In this document: positions 15,689 to 23,690 of the stretch, one piece after another
How the letters are laid out: every line of letters begins with the position of its first letter
Position numbering within the stretch: the stretch's first letter is position 1
IMG/VR virus record: IMGVR_UViG_3300010885_029470
Location: 1-27,696 of that record
Reading direction: 5' to 3' (one strand)
DNA length: 27,696 nucleotides
Source: a virus
The notes under the pieces: generated by a model
Databases searched by the model: none
Seen by the model: only the letters and a program-made list of their open reading frames with translations
Told to the model about the DNA's origin: nothing
Made by a program: the position numbers and the translations under genes

Positions 15689-16672
15689 ATGAAACTAAGC
15701 GAACTCATTGCCTACCGCAACCAACTGCTGGAATATGATGTGGCAGATATACAGTATCATGCTCGACATAAATTGTCCGATGTTGTGCATACTGTAAAAA
15801 ACAGTGTGATACAGCCGCGATCTTTCACGCAGTCAATAGAAGAAGATTTAGATAATCTAGTTGATATCTTCAATCAATTTGGGGCAACACTGGATGGGTT
15901 AATAAAAGAACTGGATTCCATGATTGAATCTGTTGAAAAAACCTATTATAAAGATAATACAGCACGGTACAACGAAGAGTCTGCCAGATACGGTCAGATG
16001 TCCGACAGTACAAATGCCCAGGTCGATCAACAGATCATTGATCGCAGGCTGGAGATGAATGAAGAAACTCAACAGATGCTGTCTAACAGAATAAAATCCT
16101 ACATTGACTGGAAGTATGCTGGATTGATCATTAGACCAGGAAAAGAAACTTTCATTGACGACTTGGTGGAGTTGGATCCATTGTATCTTGTTGATTATAG
16201 CCATGCATTGTTGGCGCCGGCTCGGAGTAAATTCAACGACGAGTATCAAAATAGATTAAGAATGTACGAAGAATCTCCTGTCATAACTGATGTGCTGGCC
16301 GCAATACCAGACAATCAACTGGGACTATGCCTGGCATTTAATTTCTTTGAATTTACTCCAATCGAAGTGGTAGAAAACTATCTGGAAATTATATTTAAGA
16401 AACTAAGACCCGGTGGTACACTGGCCATGACATTTAATGATTGCGATCGAGCTCATTGTGTGGCGTTGGTTGAGAAACATTTTGGTTTTTACACACCAGG
16501 CCGACGTGTCAAGGCCGCAGCCAAGAGACTCAAGTATCAACAGCAGTTTATGTGGACCGACAAGCTGAATCTCACCTGGTTAGAATTGCGCAAGCCTGGA
16601 ACTCTCAGCAGTCTAAAAGGTGGGCAAACACTGGCAAAAATATTACCCAAACCACTTGCTAAATCTAAATAA
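15689..16672 (+). CDS. Methyltransferase-like phage protein with coiled N-terminal half
   Basis: I chose the ATG at 15689; the frame is open further upstream but only within the end of the polymerase gene. The 327-residue product has a helical, probably coiled first half (about 1-140) and a second half resembling a class I SAM-dependent methyltransferase: a strand with YLVDYSHALLAPA, CLAFNFFEFTPIEVVENYL, then the typical late motif LRPGGTLAMTFNDCDRAH and a C-terminal LTWLELRKPG strand. A canonical glycine-rich SAM loop is not visible, so cofactor binding may be altered or lost. It lies between polymerase and clamp. The target could be DNA, tRNA or protein. Confidence 0.6.
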   Translation: MKLSELIAYRNQLLEYDVADIQYHARHKLSDVVHTVKNSVIQPRSFTQSIEEDLDNLVDIFNQFGATLDGLIKELDSMIESVEKTYYKDNTARYNEESARYGQMSDSTNAQVDQQIIDRRLEMNEETQQMLSNRIKSYIDWKYAGLIIRPGKETFIDDLVELDPLYLVDYSHALLAPARSKFNDEYQNRLRMYEESPVITDVLAAIPDNQLGLCLAFNFFEFTPIEVVENYLEIIFKKLRPGGTLAMTFNDCDRAHCVALVEKHFGFYTPGRRVKAAAKRLKYQQQFMWTDKLNLTWLELRKPGTLSSLKGGQTLAKILPKPLAKSK

Positions 16673-16684
16673 ACCATATACAAT
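16656..16684 (+). promoter_or_regulatory. Sigma70-like promoter for the clamp gene
   Basis: TTGCTA (16656-16661) and TACAAT (16679-16684) are 17 bases apart, inside the end of the preceding gene and the short gap after it. CTAAATA (16665-16671), similar to the late promoter element of T4-like phages, lies in the spacer. AGGAGA and the ATG at 16706 follow. Confidence 0.55.
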
Positions 16685-16705
16685 ACACTATAGGAGAAAT
16701 AAAAC

Positions 16706-17428
16706 ATGAAAGATCATTTACTAGACTTGGTTCAACACACACTCGATTTGGGTGTAATTGACTTGGTTAAAATCACAGGCGACGACAAAGAAACAGTTAT
16801 TGCTGCGGTGGCAGAAGACCGTTCGGTGGTAGTGGAAGGCAAGTTTGCTGGCCCGGTGGCAGATTTTGTTGGTACCTTTGGTATGCCAAATTTAAGCAAG
16901 TTAAAAATCTTGTTGAATCTTCAGGAATATCGTGAGAACGCCAAACTCAGTATCACACGCAAGTCCACAGGCGAGCCGGACGGCATTGCATTTGAAAACG
17001 CTGTTGGCGACTTTAAAAACAGCTATCGCTTTATGGCAAGTGGTATGGTGAACGACCAGCTCAAGAACTATAAATTTAAAACACCCACTTGGCATATTGA
17101 GTTTGAACCAACTGTGGCCAGTATCCTGCGGTTGAAAATGCAGGCACAGGCCAATGCTGAAGAAACCAACTTCCAAGCAAAAACTGATGGTACCAATCTG
17201 ATGTTTTTCTTTGGCGATCACAGCACACACGCTGGAAACTTTGTGTTTCAACCAAACATCACAGGACAACTCAAACGAGCATGGTCGTGGCCCATTGTGA
17301 CATTCATCAGCATTATGAGTCTTGCTGGCGACAAGGTTGTTAGGATCAGTGATGACGGTGCAGCCATGATCACAGTAGATTCAGGACTTGCAGTTTACAA
17401 CTACATTCTCCCAGCACAGAGCAAGTAA
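16706..17428 (+). CDS. 45: Sliding clamp, T4 gp45-like
   Basis: The 240-residue product is near the 228 residues of T4 gp45. A first strand-helix unit (LLDLVQHTLDLGVIDLVKIT) is followed by a segment matching the clamp's D-L-x-x-F-L-G-x-L-S element (VADFVGTFGMPNLSKLKILL), a YRFMASG stretch, and a second domain that ends in strands (GDKVVRISDDGAAMITVDSG, LAVYNYILP). Two repeated clamp domains per subunit fit a trimeric ring that tethers the polymerase and, in T4, also activates late transcription. The identity rests on fold-like pattern, length and position close to gene 43. It has its own promoter and a strong TAGGAGA ribosome site. Its stop shares an A with the next start. Confidence 0.75.
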   Translation: MKDHLLDLVQHTLDLGVIDLVKITGDDKETVIAAVAEDRSVVVEGKFAGPVADFVGTFGMPNLSKLKILLNLQEYRENAKLSITRKSTGEPDGIAFENAVGDFKNSYRFMASGMVNDQLKNYKFKTPTWHIEFEPTVASILRLKMQAQANAEETNFQAKTDGTNLMFFFGDHSTHAGNFVFQPNITGQLKRAWSWPIVTFISIMSLAGDKVVRISDDGAAMITVDSGLAVYNYILPAQSK

Positions 17429-18447
17429 TGGAACACGGTAATCACCGAGTTATACAAATAGCAAACTGGCCGCCACCAAATGTTCAAAGAACAGGACTTG
17501 CACCAATATTAAATTCGTGCGAACGACCTTTGCGTAGTTTAAGCATTGATCACAGAGGTGACTGCTATATTTGTATTTGTGAGCGCTGGTTACCAATTTC
17601 AGTTGGCAATATCAATGATTTCAATACACTCGACGAAGTCTGGTCAAACCCAATTGCCAAAACTATTCAAGCCAGTATTGCAAATCGCGACTATCAATAT
17701 TGTGATGTTGAACGATGTGGAATAATGGATTACTCTATTGCTCAGCCCAACTATCATATATCTGTAAATATGGATGACAGTTGTAATTTAGCATGCCCGA
17801 GTTGCCGTCCTGGTATGATTAATTACACCGAAGGCAAAATCTTTAATGATCGTCTAAAATTAGTTAATCACTTTTTAAAACTTTTAGAAAATTTTAATGA
17901 ATCAGCAAAAGTTATTTTAATTGGCGGCGGCGATCCGTTATCTAGTTTAATTATGCGACCAATTGTGCTAAATTGGGTTCCAAAAAATAATCAGACAATT
18001 ACATTATTTACTAATGGATTATTAATGAAAAAGTTGTTGCCGGACAGCACAGTTTTTGATCATATTTCCGAATTTCAAATCAGTGTAGATGCTGGTAGTA
18101 AAGAAGTGTACGAAGTTGTGCGGCGTCCAGGGAAATTTAAAATCTTGAAGGAAAATTTAGATTGGCTAATAGACAACAATCCACGCCATTCCAAAGTTAC
18201 TTTAAATTATACAGTGTCTGCCAACAATGCCACGGATATAGAAAACTTTGTTACCATGTGCGAACACTACGGATTTTGTGGAATGATTACTCGGCTTGAA
18301 GACTGGAACACGTTTGATGACTTTGCAAGTCAGGCAGTGCTGAACTATCCCACACATCCCTTGCATCAAACCGCATTGTCACAGTTACGCAACGCAGATA
18401 AATCATCACAAATTATGCTTGCCCCAAATATAAAAACACTTTTATGA
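17428..18447 (+). CDS. Radical SAM protein with N-terminal SPASM-like Cys cluster
   Basis: The 339-residue protein carries the radical SAM cluster motif C119-x3-C123-x2-C126 (SCNLACPSC), a following IGGGDP motif in place of the usual GGEP, and strands continuing the barrel (TLFTNGLLMKK, FQISVDAGS). Before the barrel lie C31, C46, C49, C51, C92 and C97 in a layout like a SPASM or auxiliary-cluster domain (SIDHRGDCYICICERW and GNINDFNTLDEVWSNP), here placed at the N-terminus. Radical SAM enzymes with such domains modify peptides or carry out sugar and cofactor chemistry. The spacing of the three cysteines is not the CX14CX2C of QueE. It starts in the clamp's stop codon and overlaps the next gene by ATGA. 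Confidence 0.85.
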   Translation: MEHGNHRVIQIANWPPPNVQRTGLAPILNSCERPLRSLSIDHRGDCYICICERWLPISVGNINDFNTLDEVWSNPIAKTIQASIANRDYQYCDVERCGIMDYSIAQPNYHISVNMDDSCNLACPSCRPGMINYTEGKIFNDRLKLVNHFLKLLENFNESAKVILIGGGDPLSSLIMRPIVLNWVPKNNQTITLFTNGLLMKKLLPDSTVFDHISEFQISVDAGSKEVYEVVRRPGKFKILKENLDWLIDNNPRHSKVTLNYTVSANNATDIENFVTMCEHYGFCGMITRLEDWNTFDDFASQAVLNYPTHPLHQTALSQLRNADKSSQIMLAPNIKTLL

Positions 18448-20021
18448 CCCAAGATAACTTAACAGCTAAACAACTCGGACCAGATGGACAAAGCCAATAT
18501 GCCGTTTTTCTGCCGGCTATTAGTGGATTCTACGCCACTTTTGTGGGCAAGCAGCGTGATCCAGTAAATGGTCCCTATGTGGAGCCGGGTCGTATGCCAA
18601 CAGGTATTCCTGACATGGAACAGCTGAACTGGCTCAACAGCCAGAAAGCTCTGTTTCCATACCGGTGGAGTTTGTATTCAGGTGGTCACGCCAACTTGGA
18701 TCTTGCCAAACCGGACTGGTCAGAGGACATGGTTCGTAATCGTGAGCCCGGCACACTCGTATTGGGAGACTCAGGTGGATTCCAGATTGCCAAAGGCCTG
18801 TGGGAAGGTGACTGGAAAGCCAACTCAGGGTGTGTCAAGGCACAGAAGAAGCGCGAATCTATTCTCAAATGGCTAGACGGTGTTGCCACATACGGCATGA
18901 CCCTGGACATTCCCACCTGGGTCATACATGACAAGAATGCCAGCGACAAGTGCGGTATCAAAACATTGCAAGAAGCAGTGGACGCTACCAAGTACAACAA
19001 CGAATACTTCATGAAACATCGCAAAGGTGTCAAGAACGGTGGCATGAAAGTGTTGAATGTTCTGCAGGGTGCTAGTCACTCCGACGCGGATCGCTGGTAC
19101 GACCTAATGAAAGACTACTGCGATCCTGTGAAATATCCAGATACGCATTTTAACGGATGGAGTATGGGTGGACAGAACATGTGCGATGTGCATCTGGTAC
19201 TCAAGCGTTTGGTAGCCTTGAGACATGACAATTTGTTACAACCAGGTGTTCACGATTGGATGCACTTTTTGGGTACCAGCAAGTTGGAATGGGCTGTGCT
19301 GCTGACTGTGATTCAGCGAGCAGTTAGAAAATATGTGAATCCAGAATTTACCATCAGTTTCGATTGTGCCAGCCCATTCCTGGCCACAGCCAATGGACAG
19401 GTGTATCACGAGATTGTGCTGCCACACAATGGCAAGTGGAGTTACAGAATGAATCCCATTGCGGATGACAAAAAGTACAGCACAGACACACGCCCGTATG
19501 GACAAGCAGTGGTGGCAGATGGCCTGGTTGATAAATTCGACGAAAGTCCGATCAGCCAGCATCTGCAGATGAAAGATATTTGTTATTACAAACCCGGTGA
19601 CCTAAATAAGATCGGTAAAGAAGGCAAAACAAGCTGGGACAGTTTCAGCTATGCTTTGCTAATGGGTCATAATGTTTGGTTGCATTTGGAATCAGTGCAA
19701 CGGGCCAATAGAGAATTTGACGCCGGATCAAGACCCAGAATGATGTGGGACGCCAATGGCGATTACACCAAGTTTGAAGACATTGTGGAAGCAATCTTTG
19801 CCACTCCAGATCGAGCAGAAGCAGAAGCCATCATCGAACAGTATGATCGTTATTGGATGGACATAGTTGGCACTCGCGGATTCAAAGGCAAGAAGGCCAA
19901 AAACGCCCGTTCACAATTCAACGCATTGTTCGAAACAGTTGACGACGAGGTTGATGATAATGTACAATCACAACAAGCAATGGAAGATCGTGTTGCAATT
20001 CAAGAAGATTTAGGTTTATGA
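18444..20021 (+). CDS. dpdA: DpdA/TGT-like transglycosylase for 7-deazaguanine DNA modification
   Basis: The 525-residue protein has the tRNA-guanine transglycosylase signature: D109-S-G-G-F-Q (general base), D155 in TLDIP, Q208 in NVLQG, a glycine pair in SMGGQN (240-245), and D307 in SFDCASP where TGT carries its nucleophile. The C-terminal C-x-C-x2-C zinc site of bacterial TGT is absent after residue 310, which separates it from housekeeping TGT. Phage DpdA proteins are TGT relatives that put 7-deazaguanine bases into DNA and thereby block host restriction enzymes. The neighbouring QueD-like gene and folE support that role. A tRNA target is a less likely alternative. Confidence 0.8.
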   Translation: MTQDNLTAKQLGPDGQSQYAVFLPAISGFYATFVGKQRDPVNGPYVEPGRMPTGIPDMEQLNWLNSQKALFPYRWSLYSGGHANLDLAKPDWSEDMVRNREPGTLVLGDSGGFQIAKGLWEGDWKANSGCVKAQKKRESILKWLDGVATYGMTLDIPTWVIHDKNASDKCGIKTLQEAVDATKYNNEYFMKHRKGVKNGGMKVLNVLQGASHSDADRWYDLMKDYCDPVKYPDTHFNGWSMGGQNMCDVHLVLKRLVALRHDNLLQPGVHDWMHFLGTSKLEWAVLLTVIQRAVRKYVNPEFTISFDCASPFLATANGQVYHEIVLPHNGKWSYRMNPIADDKKYSTDTRPYGQAVVADGLVDKFDESPISQHLQMKDICYYKPGDLNKIGKEGKTSWDSFSYALLMGHNVWLHLESVQRANREFDAGSRPRMMWDANGDYTKFEDIVEAIFATPDRAEAEAIIEQYDRYWMDIVGTRGFKGKKAKNARSQFNALFETVDDEVDDNVQSQQAMEDRVAIQEDLGL

Positions 20022-20521
20022 TTAGAAAAGATCACGACGATTCGGTAAAGTTTTTTACCGGAACAGAAGTAGAACACACTCCTGCATTGGGAAAGAAAAC
20101 ATTGTTTGTGGTGGGTGTGCAGTCAGTGGATCATATTGCAGCCAAAATGGCAGGCTGTGAGCACATCTTCTTTGGGGCCAATCACAGTTTTGATCCGCGG
20201 GACAATCTGGACTGGGCACGATGGGAAGGCATGATTGAATATTTTCTTGAAAAGGGTTATTTGTGCAGCCTGGACATTCCAATCACTGCGGTAGAACAAT
20301 TCAACGACTCCGGCCTGTGTGAATATAGAAACTTTATTCCACAAATTCGAGTAAGCATACCCTATACAAAGTTGTGGAATTATAATACAATGTTAAAAAT
20401 AGATGATGTGGATTTTGATGCCACCAACCCCGGGGTATGGTGTCACAGCCTGCACAGCTTGATGAGTAGAGAAACATTCACTGACTGGGATCAGTACAAC
20501 AAAGACGAGGTAGTAAAATGA
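20018..20521 (+). CDS. Conserved partner gene of the DpdA-like protein, unknown function
   Basis: The 167-residue product begins with EVEHTPALGKKTLFVVGVQS (17-36) and continues through alternating strands and helices (HIFFGANHSFDP, LCSLDIPITAVEQF, FIPQIRVSIPY, NTMLKIDDVDFDATNPGVWC) to CHSLHSLM. The regular beta/alpha order looks like part of a TIM-barrel. I recall closely similar proteins next to this kind of transglycosylase in cyanophages. It has no Cys triad for an iron-sulphur cluster. It overlaps dpdA by ATGA and the next gene by ATGA, so it is probably made in step with the modification enzymes. A remote relation to QueE-like barrels is speculative. Confidence 0.7.
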   Translation: MIRKDHDDSVKFFTGTEVEHTPALGKKTLFVVGVQSVDHIAAKMAGCEHIFFGANHSFDPRDNLDWARWEGMIEYFLEKGYLCSLDIPITAVEQFNDSGLCEYRNFIPQIRVSIPYTKLWNYNTMLKIDDVDFDATNPGVWCHSLHSLMSRETFTDWDQYNKDEVVK

Positions 20522-20808
20522 TTAGATGGGTATGGGCAAGAATGATGAAATGGGGTTGGGATTTCAATCACGATCTACGAGAAGACAATGAAGTCTATGC
20601 CCTAGGAAGCAGACATGATGGCAGTATTGAATTGTCAGACCCAGTGACTTTTAAAATACAGACAGTGTTGGGTGGCACATTGATAGAAACCAGTTATTAC
20701 AATAATAAAAAAGAGGAGCGTCGCTCTAAATTATATGTTATTACACCAGAGGAAAACTTGGCTGACAGTGTGGGCAAAATTGTAACCATGGAACTACTAC
20801 AAAAATGA
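20518..20808 (+). CDS. Small unknown protein in the modification operon
   Basis: The 96-residue product starts MIRWVWARMMKWGWDF, an aromatic and basic N-terminus, and then reads as a beta-rich domain (EVYALGSRHDGSIELSD, TFKIQTVLGGTLIETSYY). It ends in an acidic helix. No family was recognised. ATGA overlaps at both ends make it a likely part of the same coupled run as the DpdA-like and QueD-like genes. Confidence 0.6.
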   Translation: MIRWVWARMMKWGWDFNHDLREDNEVYALGSRHDGSIELSDPVTFKIQTVLGGTLIETSYYNNKKEERRSKLYVITPEENLADSVGKIVTMELLQK

Positions 20809-21278
20809 TACAAGCACAACGAGAAGCAATAGATCGCATTGTGGAAAAGGCCGAACGCAAAGTTTGGGTCACCTTCCAAAAAGAAGGCATACATAAATAC
20901 CCTGCGGCGCTGACAGATCCAGCGTTGGCCACAGGAGATGAATATGATGTATCGTTTTTGGGCCATCCTCATCGCCACATCTTTCATTTCAGGGTGTGGA
21001 TCGATGTGTTCCATAATGACCGGGACATCGAATTCATCCAGTTCAAACGCTGGCTCGAAAACCTGTTCCGGCTTAAACATACCGGCAATAACAATACTAA
21101 CAATTCCGTTCTAAGCCTAGACTACAAAAGTTGCGAGATGATCGCAGATGACATATATATACAGATTGCACAGCGATATCCGGACAGAGCTGTGTGGATC
21201 GAAGTATCCGAAGACAATGAAAACGGATGCTTGATCAAGTATGAACTTTCTCGTCCTAACCTCTCTTTAAAAATTTAA
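20805..21278 (+). CDS. queD: QueD-like T-fold enzyme (6-carboxytetrahydropterin synthase family)
   Basis: The 157-residue protein shows the T-fold pattern: HPHRHIFHFRVWIDV (54-68) with an H-x-H pair followed by a long strand, then RDIEFIQFKRWLENL (73-87) in place of the usual DF-x-x-L-K, then LDYKSCEMIADDIYIQI (105-121) in place of LDH...PT-x-E-N-x-A, and a final strand WIEVSEDNENGCLIKY (131-146) with the family's acidic residue. QueD makes 6-carboxy-5,6,7,8-tetrahydropterin from the product of FolE on the way to preQ0. FolE is encoded 4.1 kb downstream. Related T-fold enzymes such as QueF cannot be fully excluded. Confidence 0.65.
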   Translation: MIQAQREAIDRIVEKAERKVWVTFQKEGIHKYPAALTDPALATGDEYDVSFLGHPHRHIFHFRVWIDVFHNDRDIEFIQFKRWLENLFRLKHTGNNNTNNSVLSLDYKSCEMIADDIYIQIAQRYPDRAVWIEVSEDNENGCLIKYELSRPNLSLKI

Positions 21279-21290
21279 AAATTTTTAAAT
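21273..21290. repeat. Perfect 18-base AT palindrome
   Basis: ATTT-AAAAA-TTTTT-AAAT is identical to its reverse complement and overlaps the stop codon (21276-21278) of the QueD-like gene. It contains only A and T. It may act as a bent or easily melted site or a weak RNA hairpin; no function can be assigned. Confidence 0.6.
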
Positions 21291-21316
21291 CTCATTAACC
21301 TTTAAAAAGAAACATC

Positions 21317-21538
21317 ATGGCCAAACAACTCGTACAAGCCAACCCCAAGTCTACAGCAGCATTGGAAGAACTAGGAACCTTCCTGCAATTCTGCTGCGAT
21401 TTTGGATATCGTTACAATGAAGCAGACTTGTATAACTTCAAAAGTTATGCCTGGCAGCAATACAACAAGTTCACGCAGGGTAAAAACGCTCGTGACATGT
21501 GGGCTGAAGACGCTCGCAGATTGAACCGCAATATCTAA
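21317..21538 (+). CDS. Small conserved phage protein, unknown function
   Basis: The 73-residue product is helical and has ALEELGTFLQFCCDFGYRYN (15-34) and NFKSYAWQQYNKFTQGKNAR (40-59). The second half, rich in aromatic and basic residues, is a motif I associate with T4-like cyanophage hypothetical proteins. It lacks a leader or membrane segment. AAAAAG upstream is a weak ribosome site. It lies between the modification genes and the glycosyltransferase, with the next gene starting two bases after its stop. Confidence 0.65.
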   Translation: MAKQLVQANPKSTAALEELGTFLQFCCDFGYRYNEADLYNFKSYAWQQYNKFTQGKNARDMWAEDARRLNRNI

Positions 21539-21540
21539 TC

Positions 21541-22743
21541 ATGCGTAAACTATATTACATGGGGCTCGAAAGTTACGAAGCCCGATACACCCTACAACTG
21601 ACTGAATGGAATCGTAGAGTATTTGACCGTAGAGGGTTAGATGTAGTCTATGTTCCGGGCAGCACCATTGACAACACACAAAGTATCAGCGTAGGCCAGG
21701 TGCTGGACGCACACGGCCGCAGCTACTTTGGCATGAGTCAGATGATGAATCTTGTGCAAATGATGCGCCGGGGAGAAGTAACCAGTGAAGACGTGATCTA
21801 TTTTGAAGACATGTTTCAGCCTGGTATCGAGAGCTTGCCTTATATTCTTGATCAAGTGGACGCTGACCAGCGTCCTAGGATCTATGTTCGCTGTCTTGCG
21901 CAGGCCATTGATCCCGATGATTTTGTTCATGTATGGGGCATGGCTGGATGGATGTCAACATACGAAAAGATGGTCAATCACTTTGTGACCGGTGTACTTG
22001 CTACCAACGAAGAAATGGTTGCTCACATGCGTATTGCAGGGTGGACTGCTCCCATCTACAATATCTCAGGACTGGCATTTGGCAAGGCGGAAGTACTGGA
22101 ACGCATTGGCGGTATTGAAAAAGTACGACCATTTGAAGAACGCAAACGGCGTGTGGGCTTTGCGGCCAGGTTTGATCAAGAGAAGCAGCCGGGATTCTTT
22201 ATGGATCTAATCGAGATGTATGGCGAACTCACCAATGAGTCTTGTGAGTTTGCTATCTATTCCGGCGGTGCATTGCGCAGCAATAATCCTGAATTTGTAA
22301 CCCGTGCTAGACGAATGGAAGCAGCCGGCAAGTTAAAAATCTACGACAACATCACAAAAAATGATTACTACGCTCACCTTAATGATACTCGTGTGCTGTT
22401 TAATTGCGCCCTGCAAGATTGGGTTTCAAACACAGTCAGTGAAGCAGATACTCTTGGGTGTAATGTTCTATACCCTGCTTATAGGTCTTTCCCTGAAACT
22501 TTTTCTAATGACCCTAACAGACTTTACGTTCCTTGGAGCATAGATGATGCTTATCACAAGATGCAAAATTTACTGCGTGAACAGCATCACAATATGGGTT
22601 TGATCAGCGACTGGAACAACGGCACTGTGGATCGTGTGGTTGATATCATTGAAGGCCGGGGCGAGCAATGGAATCGTGCAGGCAATCGCTATCGTGATCA
22701 TGTTGCACAAGACAAATATCATGTGAGAAAGATTGAGTCATGA
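21541..22743 (+). CDS. GT-B type glycosyltransferase (GT4-like)
   Basis: The 400-residue protein has an N-terminal Rossmann-like domain and a second domain that begins RRVGFAARFDQEKQPGFFMD, the strand-loop-helix typical of the donor domain of GT4-like transferases (V-G-x-x-x-R-x-x-x-E-K). CEFAIYSGG and LKIYDNITKNDYYAHL follow, and then the late FNCALQDWVSNTVSEADTLG segment, where E-A-x-x-x-G contacts the donor phosphate in the family. Phage enzymes of this kind glucosylate DNA bases or decorate glycans. The coupled GalE-like epimerase suggests a UDP-sugar donor. Transfer to hydroxymethyl bases is not supported because no hydroxymethylase is seen here. Confidence 0.8.
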   Translation: MRKLYYMGLESYEARYTLQLTEWNRRVFDRRGLDVVYVPGSTIDNTQSISVGQVLDAHGRSYFGMSQMMNLVQMMRRGEVTSEDVIYFEDMFQPGIESLPYILDQVDADQRPRIYVRCLAQAIDPDDFVHVWGMAGWMSTYEKMVNHFVTGVLATNEEMVAHMRIAGWTAPIYNISGLAFGKAEVLERIGGIEKVRPFEERKRRVGFAARFDQEKQPGFFMDLIEMYGELTNESCEFAIYSGGALRSNNPEFVTRARRMEAAGKLKIYDNITKNDYYAHLNDTRVLFNCALQDWVSNTVSEADTLGCNVLYPAYRSFPETFSNDPNRLYVPWSIDDAYHKMQNLLREQHHNMGLISDWNNGTVDRVVDIIEGRGEQWNRAGNRYRDHVAQDKYHVRKIES

Positions 22744-23690
22744 GCACTGTTGTAGTCACTGGCGCCGCTGGTTATATAGGCGGTGAAATTGCTCTGCTGT
22801 TGAAAGATGCTGGACACACTGTGGTTGGTATTGACCGTAGACCCCTGCCGCGCTATCTTGAAGATGTGATGGACTTTGTGCAAGCAGACTTTGACAGCGA
22901 CGACTCTTATCGGCGGTTGATTTCTGTACGGCCTGCAGCCATTGTACACTGTGCAGGCACCAGCTTGGTCGGTCCTAGCATTCTACGCCCCAGCGATTAC
23001 TACCACAACAATGTGACCAAGACTCTTAATCTACTGAACATCGTTATGGCTGCAATCCCGCAAACCAGATTTATTTTTAGCAGCAGTGCAGCAGTATATG
23101 GTGAACCTGTTATGACTCCGTGTGACGAGGTTGATCCCAGAGAACCCATCAGTCCCTACGGTCAAAGCAAGTTGATGGTGGAACAGATCTTGGAAAGTTA
23201 TCACCGTGCATATGGCCTGGACTATGTGGCATTTCGCTACTTCAATGCCTGTGGTGCCGACAGTCAAGGTCGACACGGACAAGAGCCCGGAGCCACTCAC
23301 ATCATTGCTCGAGTGCTAGAAAGCATTGTGCAGAGCAAGGATTTCACACTCAATGGCATCAACTATGCCACACCAGATGGCACCTGTGTCCGAGACTATG
23401 TGCATGTGGAAGACATTGCACGAGCACACAGACTGGCCCTGGACCCTCAAGTGCTATCGGGTGTGTACAATCTAGGCACCAGCACAGGTGTTAGCAATCA
23501 AGAAATTATCACACAGGCACAACAAGTCACTGGACGCACTGTAATCATGAACATTGGGCCAGCTCGTCCGGGTGATCCTCCTGTACTGACTGCTAGTGCA
23601 GCCAAGTTTGATGAGATCTCAGGTGGTGCCTGGCGGCGGCATGATCTACGTGACATGATATCTCATGCATGGGCATGGTATAATCGATGA
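22740..23690 (+). CDS. galE: UDP-glucose 4-epimerase-like SDR enzyme
   Basis: The 316-residue protein has the NAD-binding loop G8-A-A-G11-Y-I-G14, an FSSSAAVYGEP strand (113-123) with the catalytic serine, and the Y140-G-Q-S-K144 pair of the extended short-chain dehydrogenase family. RYFNACGAD and a GQEPGATHIIARVLE segment are typical of GalE, which interconverts UDP-glucose and UDP-galactose. It is slightly shorter than the roughly 338 residues of bacterial GalE. It overlaps the glycosyltransferase and the next gene by ATGA each. It probably supplies sugar donor to the neighbouring transferase; a different NDP-sugar substrate is possible. Confidence 0.85.
   Translation: MSTVVVTGAAGYIGGEIALLLKDAGHTVVGIDRRPLPRYLEDVMDFVQADFDSDDSYRRLISVRPAAIVHCAGTSLVGPSILRPSDYYHNNVTKTLNLLNIVMAAIPQTRFIFSSSAAVYGEPVMTPCDEVDPREPISPYGQSKLMVEQILESYHRAYGLDYVAFRYFNACGADSQGRHGQEPGATHIIARVLESIVQSKDFTLNGINYATPDGTCVRDYVHVEDIARAHRLALDPQVLSGVYNLGTSTGVSNQEIITQAQQVTGRTVIMNIGPARPGDPPVLTASAAKFDEISGGAWRRHDLRDMISHAWAWYNR

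Noticed and set aside
15689-15733. MKLSELIAYRNQLLE as another capsid leader
   Set aside because: It lacks the E-F pair and Glu9, and the gene lies among replication genes, so the likeness is too weak to count.
17428-18447. Identification of the radical SAM protein as QueE
   Set aside because: QueE has a CX14CX2C cluster motif, while this protein has CX3CX2C and an added N-terminal Cys domain.
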